DNA from: JAGWBJ01 sp034423015 | Lineage (GTDB): Bacteria > Chloroflexota > Dehalococcoidia > Lucifugimonadales > JAGWBF01 | Reading direction: 5' to 3' | DNA: 64,000 bases | Assembly (NCBI GenBank): GCA_034423015.1 | Contig: DAOUJG010000016.1 | Location: forward strand, 1-64,000 | Shown here: positions 25,777 through 33,653 of the stretch, in pieces | How positions within the stretch are numbered: position 1 is the stretch's first letter | Layout: every line of letters begins with the position of its first letter | Position numbers and translations under genes: made by a program | The notes under the pieces: model-generated | The model's input: the letters and a program-made list of their open reading frames with translations, nothing else | Database searches by the model: none | What the model was told of the DNA's origin: nothing

Positions 25777-25949
25777 TTGTCCAATCCTTTGCAGGAAAGG
25801 GATTCCATGCACTGCTTCGGCATCGTCTCATCCCAGGTGGACCCATGGGTAGTGCCCAAGGCCCGGTACCCCTCAGGCAGGCGCCCGGGGGAAGGGCGGG
25901 ACCAGGACTCACGCAACGGAATGTTCCTAATCGAAGGGGGTAGCCAACA

Positions 25950-28900
25950 ATGAAATCGACTAGACGGTGGTTCTACCTTACGGGTTCGCTAACCGTGCTG
26001 GTCCTGGGGCTTATGGGGGTGCTGTGGGCGATGACCGTTGCAGCGGCCCCGTCCGGAGCCACCGCGCTGACCGAGGGGGACGTATCGACGGACATGGCCG
26101 TCGTCGGCCCCACCCTTCCGGACGCAGACGACCGGACGGTCAAGGTTACCCTCACCAATGTGGCCCTGAGCGGCGTCGACTACGTCGGCACCGGGCCCAA
26201 CCAAGAGGCGTCCAGCCTCGACCTCAACGATGACGGCGACAAGGACGACGACGACGTCATCCTGGTCACGGTCGCGGGTGCTACCATCGTCGATGGTGAC
26301 TCGTTCAGGCTCCGGCTTAACGATGGAACGGCAATTGGCGCCGACTTGACGCTTGCCGACATTGATGCGGCCGATATTTTGCCCATCGTAGACAGGAACG
26401 GGGACGGCTCCATCACCGTTGCCGACGTCGAGATAGCCGACGACGGCGATGGCGGCGCCACGAAAGATTCGGGCGACCTGACAATAACCGAAATCCTGGA
26501 CGTGCAGACGGGCCTGCTCCGCTTCGTGGCGACGGAAGATTTGGAGGTCGGTAGCACCTTCGGGCTGCGCTTTGCCACCTCCCCACAGGAGACCGCCCTG
26601 GTCAACGTCAGGGGCGACAACGGCAGCTTCGACCTGCTGACCGTGGAGAACGTCGCGGGTGCATCGGGAGAGTACAGCGCGACCTTCGTTGCCGACGACG
26701 AGGTCATAATCGACATGGGCGCCATCATGCACGAGCAGCACGACGTGCCCTCCGGTCTGCGTGGCAACGTCGAGATCGAGAATGAGACACACAGTGTGCC
26801 TGGGACGTACACCAGGGGCGAACAGTTTACGGTGAATGTCAGGAAGGCACCCATCAGGGCAGAAGACGGTGAGACAGGGGTGATTGCCGCAGTCCCGGTG
26901 GGCGACATCGATGTAGACGGCCCCGCCGACTTTGCGACCGCGACAACTGAGATCTCAGCCGAGGACGCGAAAACGGGTAAGCTCACCCTGACAGCGAGTC
27001 GCGATCTGGACGAAGACGACGAGATCCAGGTCTCCTATCGCGGGTCCGACAACTTCACGATAGGGCTGAACTACGAGCCGGTCCAGGCGGACATCGAAGC
27101 CAACGACTTTGTCGTGCCTTCGAATAGAGATACCCTGGCTTCCTTCGACAGCTATTTCGCAATCGTCGGGCAAGACACGGAAGCCGGCACGGTCACGATC
27201 GGAGTCATAGTGGGCGGCGGCGACAGGGACAGCGACCTCAACAGCCCCCTGCCGGGCCACATAACCGTGCTCGGAGTGAGCTATGGCGGCTCCGAGAGGA
27301 TAGAGGTCACCGAGGCCGTGGCGGCGGGCACCGATTACACGGTTGCACTGGACGCCAGGCCCGAGGACGCCAACGGCGACGGTGACATAGACGGCGACGA
27401 CATCACCTTCGTGGGCAGCTCGAACACCGCCGTCAATGGCGCCTCGTTCACGGTAGATGGGTCCAGCCTCACCATCAATGTGGCTGGGGTCGCCCTAAAC
27501 GAGGGCGATACCATTGACGTAGCCTACTCCGTCTGGGTGGGCATGAACCCGAGGAACGCCCTCCTGCCTGACGAAGCAGAAAGGCCGATAATACAGGTGA
27601 GCAGGGGTTCGCGGGTGACCATAACCTCCGAGGACGACAGGACCACGGTTGACGCCGAGGCCGACGCGCCGACCTTCGACAACCCGTCGCCCGCCGGCGG
27701 CAGCGCGACCATGGACCTGGAGCAGGTGATATCCATCGACATCACCGACGCCCTGGCCGGCGTCGATACCGACACCATACGGTTCCTGGTGAGTGGGGCT
27801 GCCGACGCACAGTTGGCCGGCGCCAGGGAATTCGGGAACGACAAGGCAGAGAAGGATGATATCACTCTGGTCAGCGACGGCGACGTTGTAACGGCGTCGG
27901 TGGCCCTGGACGACCTGACAGACGCCACGAACGTGTCCATCAACGAAGACGGCACCACCACCATACACTGGTGGGTCACAGCGGTAGACAAGGCGGGCAA
28001 CGCTGGCACCAGCGACGCGGACACCAGCGATGACGCCGAGGGCAACCAGGGCTACTCGCTGCGGGTGGACAACGAGGCCCCGACCCTGGAGGGCGCCTTC
28101 GTGGGAGACCGCTGGGACGCCAACCACCAAGCCGACGATGACGACGCCAAGGGCGCCGTAGTGGGAGACCGCAGGCTTAGGGCCGGCGAGTACCTCCAGG
28201 GCAGCAGCAGCGCGAAGATGATCCGCGTGGAGTTCAGCGAAGCCCTGGACGGCGGCAGCGTCGACGACTCGGACTTCGAGGTAATGGACGGCTCAACCGA
28301 GCTGGCGATAGCCTCCGCCTCGTGGTTCGACAAGAACAACGACGACACCCGCGGCGGCGCCCCGGGCGTGAAGAATAGCGTCTTCATCGAACTGGAAGAG
28401 GCGCTGGGCGCCGGCGTAACCCCGTCGGTGAAGCTGGTCGGCGCCATAACCGACGCCGCGGGCAATGAGGTCGCCAGCGCGACCATCGACGCCGACGACG
28501 TGGTCGACGGCCTAGCGCCCACGGCCACGGTGACCCTGGACGCCACTGCCAGCAAGGACAAGGTCGCCGTAACGGTGACGACCGACGAGAACATCCGTAC
28601 CCTGGAGCCCACACTGGAGCTGTACACCTCCACGTCGGCCAACGCTGAGGACGCGGAGGCCCAGATGGCCAACGTCTCGATACCCAGGGCTGCCAGGACA
28701 GCGGGAGAGAACGAGTGGACCTTCAACCTCAACATTGGCGCCGCCAACCGGTACAGCGTGGTGGTGACGGTGGAGGACTCCGCCCGCAACCGCAGCATGG
28801 CGGGTAAGGCGGACTGGACGGACAGCGGGTCAATCTCCTTCGAGATCGACAACAACCTCGGGGTAGGCGACAATCTGACGACCCTGCCCGCCCACGAGGC

Positions 28901-29849
28901 AGAAGCGACCCAGGCGGATCCGTTCTTCGTCGAGATCAACTGGCTCAGCGAGGCGGGGGAGTACACCGGCGACTCGCATAAGGGCGTGTCCCTGACCAAG
29001 GCCGTGCTGGACGCCGGCAAGGACAACGAGCGCGACCTGATAGATTTGACCAGCACCAGGGACGGACAGCGCTGGACGGTGGCCATAGCGGACATCGGCC
29101 AGGGCGAGCACACCCTGACCTACAACGCCGAGGACGACCTGGGCAACACCCTGGCAGACGACCGGACCCTGACCTTCACCGTGGTCGCCAGGCCGGTGTT
29201 CAACCTGGACCTGACCCCGGGCCTGAACCTGGTATCCCTGCCCGGGGACCCGACCAACAACGACATAAACGCGGTGTTCGGCGACCACCCGGCCGTGGAC
29301 CTGGTCTACACCAGGTCGGGTGAGCTGTGGCTGGTGGCCCAGCGCAGCGCCGATAGCGGGATGTTCGAGCCCACCGGCGGAGTGTCGGACCTGACCACCA
29401 TCGACGCGCAGCACGCCTACTTCGTGAGGGCCAACGCGTCGGCGAGGGTTGGAGTGGACATATCCTACCGGGGCGCCCTGCAGGTGCCGCCCTCCATCCA
29501 GGTGAAGGGCAACCAGTGGAACCTGATCCCGGTGATAAGCCTGCTGCCGCTGGAGAAGATACCCACTGGCAGCGCGCTGGACGCGGACAGCTACCTTGGG
29601 GCCGACTGGGCGAGGGGCTTCACCTTCGACCGGGGCCGGTGGATAGGTGTGGTTCGCAACGCCGACATGGTGCACCAGTGCTACAACCTCGAGCAAGACC
29701 CGATGACGGAAGGCGACTGTGGCACACAGGATCCCGCGAACGCCGGTGAGTACTTCACCAGGGATACTGGTGGCCAGACGGACGACGTGGTCGAGATCGG
29801 GCGCGGGTACTGGGTGTGGTTCACCAAGGACGCTACCATAACCCCGTAG
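25950..29849 (+). CDS. Large secreted acidic surface protein, S-layer-like
   Basis: A 1299-residue exported protein. Residues 1-33 form a signal peptide with two Arg, a long hydrophobic core and an Ala-rich cleavage region. The body is rich in Asp, Gly, Thr and Val and resembles repeated beta-sandwich domains. It carries Asp-rich calcium-type loops, such as DLNDDGDKDDDD (about 91-102) and DRNGDGSITVADV (about 148-160), and another in DANGDGDIDGDD further on. The last 220 residues form a distinct domain (GLNLVSLPGDP to GRGYWVWFTKD) seen in other large surface proteins. Size, acidity, a long leader, two promoters and a strong terminator suggest an abundant cell-surface or S-layer component; that is inference. 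AAGGGGG precedes ATG 25950. Confidence 0.75.
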   Translation: MKSTRRWFYLTGSLTVLVLGLMGVLWAMTVAAAPSGATALTEGDVSTDMAVVGPTLPDADDRTVKVTLTNVALSGVDYVGTGPNQEASSLDLNDDGDKDDDDVILVTVAGATIVDGDSFRLRLNDGTAIGADLTLADIDAADILPIVDRNGDGSITVADVEIADDGDGGATKDSGDLTITEILDVQTGLLRFVATEDLEVGSTFGLRFATSPQETALVNVRGDNGSFDLLTVENVAGASGEYSATFVADDEVIIDMGAIMHEQHDVPSGLRGNVEIENETHSVPGTYTRGEQFTVNVRKAPIRAEDGETGVIAAVPVGDIDVDGPADFATATTEISAEDAKTGKLTLTASRDLDEDDEIQVSYRGSDNFTIGLNYEPVQADIEANDFVVPSNRDTLASFDSYFAIVGQDTEAGTVTIGVIVGGGDRDSDLNSPLPGHITVLGVSYGGSERIEVTEAVAAGTDYTVALDARPEDANGDGDIDGDDITFVGSSNTAVNGASFTVDGSSLTINVAGVALNEGDTIDVAYSVWVGMNPRNALLPDEAERPIIQVSRGSRVTITSEDDRTTVDAEADAPTFDNPSPAGGSATMDLEQVISIDITDALAGVDTDTIRFLVSGAADAQLAGAREFGNDKAEKDDITLVSDGDVVTASVALDDLTDATNVSINEDGTTTIHWWVTAVDKAGNAGTSDADTSDDAEGNQGYSLRVDNEAPTLEGAFVGDRWDANHQADDDDAKGAVVGDRRLRAGEYLQGSSSAKMIRVEFSEALDGGSVDDSDFEVMDGSTELAIASASWFDKNNDDTRGGAPGVKNSVFIELEEALGAGVTPSVKLVGAITDAAGNEVASATIDADDVVDGLAPTATVTLDATASKDKVAVTVTTDENIRTLEPTLELYTSTSANAEDAEAQMANVSIPRAARTAGENEWTFNLNIGAANRYSVVVTVEDSARNRSMAGKADWTDSGSISFEIDNNLGVGDNLTTLPAHEAEATQADPFFVEINWLSEAGEYTGDSHKGVSLTKAVLDAGKDNERDLIDLTSTRDGQRWTVAIADIGQGEHTLTYNAEDDLGNTLADDRTLTFTVVARPVFNLDLTPGLNLVSLPGDPTNNDINAVFGDHPAVDLVYTRSGELWLVAQRSADSGMFEPTGGVSDLTTIDAQHAYFVRANASARVGVDISYRGALQVPPSIQVKGNQWNLIPVISLLPLEKIPTGSALDADSYLGADWARGFTFDRGRWIGVVRNADMVHQCYNLEQDPMTEGDCGTQDPANAGEYFTRDTGGQTDDVVEIGRGYWVWFTKDATITP

Positions 29850-29876
29850 CGCCAATCCCAACCGGGAACGCGACGA

Positions 29877-29909
29877 GAGAGGGCCCCGCCAGCCAGGCGG
29901 GGCCCTCTC
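29877..29909 (+). terminator. Strong hairpin after the surface-protein gene
   Basis: A perfect 14-bp stem (gagagggccccgcc / ggcggggccctctc) with a 5-nt loop lies 28 nt after the stop codon. Only a short T-pair follows, so it may act as a terminator or an mRNA 3'-end stabiliser. Confidence 0.65.
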
Positions 29910-29927
29910 CTTGCCCGGCGCCAATCC

Positions 29928-29958
29928 CGTTGTTCCGGCGAAGGCCGGAACCCAGGGG
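29928..29958. repeat. Short dispersed hairpin repeat, copy 2
   Basis: An inverted-orientation relative of 24481-24513. The stem gttccggc / gccggaac has compensatory changes relative to copy 1 (t-a in place of c-g), and the flank cccagggg is shared. Confidence 0.65.
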
Positions 29959-30034
29959 AAGGGATCGGCATAGGCGGCCGCCACGCTCCGCCGGTGAGTC
30001 CTCGGCCCTACCCGGTCATTCCGCGCCCCTACCC

Positions 30035-30070
30035 TGTCATTCCGAGCGGAGCGCAGGGTAGCGAGGAATC
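30035..30070. repeat. Single arm of the palindromic dispersed element
   Basis: A left-type arm starting tgtcattccgagcggagcg and ending gcgaggaatc, with a 9-nt insertion in the middle. A degenerate piece (gtcattccgcgcccc) precedes it at about 30014. No matching right arm follows. The gap 29850-30259 otherwise holds the terminator, the hairpin repeat and a promoter. Confidence 0.65.
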
Positions 30071-30157
30071 CCCCCAACCGCTCCTACCGGGCCCTGGCCG
30101 CCGCCGGCGCCGCGGGACCGGGAGGCGGGAAGTCACCATAAGTGGCGCCCAACAGCC

Positions 30158-30187
30158 TTGGGGACGGGATGTCGTAACGGATATAAT
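30158..30187 (+). promoter_or_regulatory. Predicted promoter for the anchored secreted protein
   Basis: A perfect TATAAT (30182-30187) with TTGGGG (30158-30163) 18 nt upstream lies about 70 nt before ATG 30260. Confidence 0.5.
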
Positions 30188-30259
30188 TGGACGCAGGTGC
30201 TCGTGCCGGGAGCCCCGCGCCCCCACGAGGCACAACAACCCCTCAAGGAGGCACTGCAG

Positions 30260-30823
30260 ATGCGACGGACACCAATCACCCTGGCCCTTGTCCTGGCGAC
30301 GGCGTTGGTCGCCCTCCTCACCCTGGGCGCCGGCCAGTCCATCCCCCCCTTCCCCGTGACCTACTCGGGGGACATAACGGTGGAGGGCGATCCGGTGCGG
30401 GACGGGTTGTCCCTGGTGGCCTGCGTCGACGGCTGCGACAACTACGAGAGCGGCGAGATCCAGACGGCCGGAAGCGCGTACAGGGGCCTCGTCGTGGGTC
30501 CCCCCAGCGAGGACTTCCTCAACAAGCAGGTCACCTTCTGGCTGGGGACCGACGCGGGGCGGGTAGAGGCGGAGGAGAAGCCGACCTTCGCCCCGAGCCT
30601 GGCCGACCTGACTCCCACGCTGGACCTGACCTTCACCAAGCCGGTGCCGGAGCCGGACGCGACGCCGGTCCCCACGCCGGCCCCCACGCCGGTGCTGCCC
30701 ATACCCGGCGACCCGACGCTGACCCAGCTCCCCTTGCTGGCCCTGGCGGCGGGCGCCCTGGCCCTGGTGGCGGGCGCCTCGGCCCTCTTCGTGGCCGGCC
30801 GCCGCCGCGGCGGCCCCGTCTAG
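30260..30823 (+). CDS. Secreted protein with C-terminal membrane anchor
   Basis: A 187-residue exported protein of unknown function. A signal peptide (about 1-26) is followed by a compact domain of about 100 residues with a CVDGC pair, a Pro/Thr-rich stalk (PVPTPAPTPVLP), a hydrophobic segment of about 25 residues and a final RRRGGPV. The stalk-LPIPG-hydrophobic-Arg tail resembles surface anchoring signals processed by sortase-like enzymes, but it is not a canonical LPxTG. AAGGAGG lies 9 nt before the ATG. It probably sits on the cell surface next to the large protein at 25950. Confidence 0.65.
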   Translation: MRRTPITLALVLATALVALLTLGAGQSIPPFPVTYSGDITVEGDPVRDGLSLVACVDGCDNYESGEIQTAGSAYRGLVVGPPSEDFLNKQVTFWLGTDAGRVEAEEKPTFAPSLADLTPTLDLTFTKPVPEPDATPVPTPAPTPVLPIPGDPTLTQLPLLALAAGALALVAGASALFVAGRRRGGPV

Positions 30824-30846
30824 GAGCGCAGCCTACCGCACGAGAA

Positions 30847-30882
30847 TGGCCCCCGGGGCCGGGACACGGCCACCGGGGGCCA
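30847..30882 (+). terminator. Hairpin after the anchored protein gene
   Basis: A perfect 10-bp outer stem (tggcccccgg / ccgggggcca) with an inner ggcc-type stem begins 23 nt after the stop; cctt follows. Confidence 0.6.
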
Positions 30883-30952
30883 CCTTGTTGCCCTGCCCGC
30901 CCCTGGATGCGACGGCCTGGACATGGACGGGGCCTCGTCTAGGCGGAGGAGA

Positions 30953-31135
30953 GATTCCTCGCTGCGCTCGGAATGACAAATGAAAGGGGAGGCCGCCCCC
31001 AGCCATACAGAGCCGCCCGCCAGTGGTACGGAGCAGCCCCCCTATGTCATACGGAGCCGCCCCCGAGCCATACAGAGCCGCCCCTTGGGTCATACAGAGC
31101 CGCCCCCTGTCATTCCGAGCCGTAGGCGAGGAATC
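30953..31135. repeat. Palindromic element arms in everted order plus degenerate tandem units
   Basis: A right-type arm (gattcctcgc...gaatgaca, 30953-30978) comes first and a left-type arm (tgtcattccgag...gaatc, 31108-31135) last, the reverse of copies A-C. Between them at least five degenerate units of the form (g)tcataCAGAGCCGCCCCC appear to be decayed arm copies. The left arm abuts the broken GIY-YIG gene and supplies its stop codon. No other content is seen in 30824-31134. Confidence 0.65.
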
Positions 31136-31457
31136 TACGGCGCCCGTCCAGGGTCGGGGAGCCATTCCAGTGAGAGGTCGTCCCAGGCCGGGTTCGAGGA
31201 CTCTATCAGGGCGACCTTCTTCCTACGTCGCCACGCCTTGATCTGCTTCTCCCGCGCTATCGCGGACTCCACGTCCGGCGTCTGCTCGTAGTAGGCAAGT
31301 CGGGTGAGGTGGTATCTGCTGGCAAAGCCGGGTACGAGCCTGCCGCGGTGCTCGTACATCCGTCTTCTGGGCTCTCCAGGTCGTTGGTTACGCCGACGTA
31401 GAGCGTCCCGGTCCTGCCGGTCAGGATGTACCCGTAGTATTGGCGGTCTTGCGCCAC
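31135..31457 (-). pseudogene. GIY-YIG nuclease-domain protein, frameshifted
   Basis: Two frames together spell a small GIY-YIG protein of the UPF0213/YhbQ kind. The first frame gives MAQDRQYYGYILTGRTGTLY and VGVTNDLES, then drifts. The second frame continues with RRRMYEHRGRLVPGFASRYH, the catalytic-region Glu in YYEQTPDVESAIAREKQIK, and NPAWDDLSLEW. The break lies in a run of C residues near 31370 (loss of 1 nt or gain of 2), so a sequencing error is possible. GTG 31457 has a GGGGGG-type ribosome binding site. The C-terminal stop is provided by the adjoining dispersed repeat. Function, if intact, is unknown. Confidence 0.7.
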
Positions 31458-31463
31458 GCCCCC

Positions 31464-32123
31464 CTACAGGAGCTGGGACTGGACGGGGATGCCCTGGGGC
31501 TCCAGGACGACGACCCGCATCTCGGCGGGGAGGCTGGTGGCGGTGACGGTGAGGCGGGCCTGGGGCTCCGCGTCCCTCAGCCCCAGCTCCCGCAGGAAGG
31601 CGCCCCCGTCTCCCAGGGGCCCCGGGCCGCCCGGGGGCCTGTAGTGCATGGGCACCACGATACGGGGCTCCAGGTTCCGCGCCATCTCCACCGCCTGGGA
31701 GGCCCCCACGGTGGAGCCCCCGCTGGCGGGCGCCAGCAGCACGTCCACCGGGGTCAGGGCCTCCACCTGCCGGGTGGCCAGGGGGCTGCTCACGTCGCCC
31801 AGGTGGCATATCCGCACGTTGTCCATCTCGATGAGGTAGGCCGTGTTGCTCCTGCCCGGCGGGTCCCCTTCGCCGGCCGGCGTCATGACTCCCATCACGT
31901 AGATGCCCGCGAGCTCGTACTCCCCCGGGCCGTCCAGGAGCTTGGGCTCGCCGCCCACGCCCCGCCAGTTGCTGTGGTTCGGGTGCAGGTGGCTGATGGT
32001 TACGGCCAGCGCCTCGGCGCCGCCCATGCTCAGGCCGATGCCCTCGGGAAATGGGTCGGTGAGGATCACCGACGCGCCGGCGCGCAACCGGAAGCAGGAG
32101 TGTCCAAGCCAGACGATCTCCAA
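31464..32123 (-). CDS. Metallo-beta-lactamase-fold hydrolase, UlaG-like
   Basis: A 219-residue protein of the UlaG-like/YtkL branch of the metallo-beta-lactamase fold. WLGHSCFRL opens the fold, SHLHPNH is the metal motif, and the later His/Asp ligands appear in CHLGDVSS and VVPMHYRP. The family motif is HxHxDH; here the Asp is Asn, so one metal site may be altered. The substrate is unknown. I place the start at TTG 32123, with GGAGGT 6 nt upstream, since the frame upstream lacks family sequence. It is divergent from hrcA. Confidence 0.75.
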   Translation of the reverse strand: MEIVWLGHSCFRLRAGASVILTDPFPEGIGLSMGGAEALAVTISHLHPNHSNWRGVGGEPKLLDGPGEYELAGIYVMGVMTPAGEGDPPGRSNTAYLIEMDNVRICHLGDVSSPLATRQVEALTPVDVLLAPASGGSTVGASQAVEMARNLEPRIVVPMHYRPPGGPGPLGDGGAFLRELGLRDAEPQARLTVTATSLPAEMRVVVLEPQGIPVQSQLL

Positions 32124-32187
32124 ACAGACACCTCCAGTGAAGGGGTTATCCCACGGAGTTAACAATATAGCACACCCCGCGCGGAGC

Positions 32188-32216
32188 TTGACACCCGTTG
32201 GACGCCCATGCTAGAT
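32188..32216 (+). promoter_or_regulatory. Predicted promoter for hrcA
   Basis: TTGACA (32188-32193) and CTAGAT (32211-32216) are 17 nt apart. The implied start near 32223 favours ATG 32268 for hrcA. I see no CIRCE inverted repeat (ttagcactc...gagtgctaa) here. Confidence 0.55.
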
Positions 32217-32267
32217 TCCAAATCAGGGATCCGGGCGCTCCGGTATGCCTGCGGAGAGGGCGGTGAG

Positions 32268-33290
32268 ATGCTGAAATCGAGGACCAGCGCCGTACTCAAC
32301 ATCCTGGTGGAGAACTACATCGACAGCGCCACCCCGATAGCCTCCGAGGACATCGTCAGGCGGTCGCCCTGGAAGGTCAGCGCCGCCACCATCCGCAACG
32401 AAATGGCCGAGCTGGAGGAGGAGGGGTACATAGTCAGGCCCCACATCTCCGCCGGCGGCGTCCCCTCGGACAAGGGCTACAGGTTCTTCGTGGAGTCCCT
32501 GGAGGAGTCCCCGGAGCCCCCCGAGGCCCTGCGGCACGAGATCAGCTACCGCTTCAGCGACGCCCCCAGGGACCAGGAGGCGTGGGTCCAGCTCGCCGCC
32601 GGGGTATTGTCCCGGATGTCCGGGAACATGGCCATAGTGACGCTGCCAAGGGCCAACTACTCCCGCCTCAAGCAGGTGCAGCTCGTCTACCTCCAGGAGT
32701 TCCTGGCCCTGCTGGTGGTGGTGCTGCAGCAGGCCCGGGTGCGCCAGCAGCTGCTCCCCCTGGAGGAGCCCCTGACCCAGGACGAGCTCTCCGAGGTGTC
32801 CAACAAGCTCAACGAGGGGCTATCGGGCCTCACCTACCGGGAGATCAACGACAGGCAGCTCGAGCTGAGCCCGCTGGAGGAGATGGTGGTGGACGAGGTG
32901 GCCTCCACCCTCAAGGGGGCCGACGCCGAGGAGGCCCTGGAGCACAGCGTGGACGGTCTGCGCCTCCTGCTGGCCCAGCCCGAGTTCGGGGAGGCCCGGA
33001 AGGTGAGGGACGTGGTGGAGGTGCTGGAGGAGCGGGTGCTGCTCAGGAGCATCCTCTCGGACGTCCCCAGGCAGGGCAGCGTGGAGGTCATCATCGGCGC
33101 CGAGAACCGGGAGGAGCCCCTGCGTCCCTTCAGCATGGTGCTGGGCCAGTACGGCATCCCCGACGAGGCCTCGGGCGCCATCGGCGTGGTGGGACCCACC
33201 AGGATGGGGTACGGGAAGGCCATCGGGGGAGTGAAGTACCTCTCCAGCTACCTCAGCCGGCTCCTGATGCGCATCCACGGCAAGTCATAG
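32268..33290 (+). CDS. hrcA: Heat-inducible transcription repressor HrcA
   Basis: A 340-residue HrcA. The N-terminal winged helix holds ENYIDSATPIASEDI and AATIRNEMAELEEEGYI, followed by the HISAGGVPSDKGYRFFV block, a GAF-like middle and the end GPTRMGYGKAIGGVKYLSSYL. HrcA represses chaperone genes by binding CIRCE operators and is folded by GroEL. GGAGAGGGCGGTGAG precedes ATG 32268; an in-frame ATG at 32208 overlaps the predicted promoter. dnaJ lies 363 nt downstream, beyond a repeat element; no CIRCE is visible before either gene. Confidence 0.93.
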   Translation: MLKSRTSAVLNILVENYIDSATPIASEDIVRRSPWKVSAATIRNEMAELEEEGYIVRPHISAGGVPSDKGYRFFVESLEESPEPPEALRHEISYRFSDAPRDQEAWVQLAAGVLSRMSGNMAIVTLPRANYSRLKQVQLVYLQEFLALLVVVLQQARVRQQLLPLEEPLTQDELSEVSNKLNEGLSGLTYREINDRQLELSPLEEMVVDEVASTLKGADAEEALEHSVDGLRLLLAQPEFGEARKVRDVVEVLEERVLLRSILSDVPRQGSVEVIIGAENREEPLRPFSMVLGQYGIPDEASGAIGVVGPTRMGYGKAIGGVKYLSSYLSRLLMRIHGKS

Positions 33291-33395
33291 GAGTGGAGGC
33301 CCCGAGCCGGCGCCCGGGGACGGGGGGCTTGGACTCCCGCTTTCGGAGGCTGTTATGCAGCTACCCGCGCAATATGTCATGCGAAGCCCCTCACA

Positions 33396-33627
33396 TGTCA
33401 TTCCGAGCCGTAGGCGAGGAATCTGAGGGACCCTACGACGAGCACGCCATGCCAAGAGGCCACGGTGCCGGTACTTGCCTGCATGGATAGATTCCTCTCT
33501 TCGCTGCGCTCCGCTCGGAATGACAGGAGGGGGCCGTCTGGCGGAATGACAGGAGGGGGCCGTCTGGTGGATGACAGGAGGGGGCCGTCTGGTGGATGAC
33601 AGGAGGGGGCCCTCTGGCGGAATGACA
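33396..33627. repeat. Palindromic dispersed element, copy C, with 25-26-bp tail array
   Basis: Left arm 33396-33423 (tgtcattccgagccgtaggc...) and right arm 33490-33525 (gattcctctcttcgctgcgc...gaatgaca) enclose about 65 bp of non-coding DNA. From 33518 the right-arm end is tandemly repeated: four units of 25-26 bp built on aatgacaggagggggccgtc follow in a row, some with the aa shortened. The 363-nt gap between hrcA and dnaJ holds nothing else I can support. Confidence 0.75.
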
Positions 33628-33653
33628 GGCATGGGGTCCCCGGACTAACGACC

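Noticed and set aside
25613..25949. Riboswitch in the surface-protein leader (c-di-GMP, cobalamin or SAM type)
   Set aside because: A hairpin is present but I could not match any conserved core of these classes.
32140..32267. CIRCE operator upstream of hrcA
   Set aside because: tagcacaccccgcgcggagctt shows only a loose half-site; the 9-nt inverted arms are not there.
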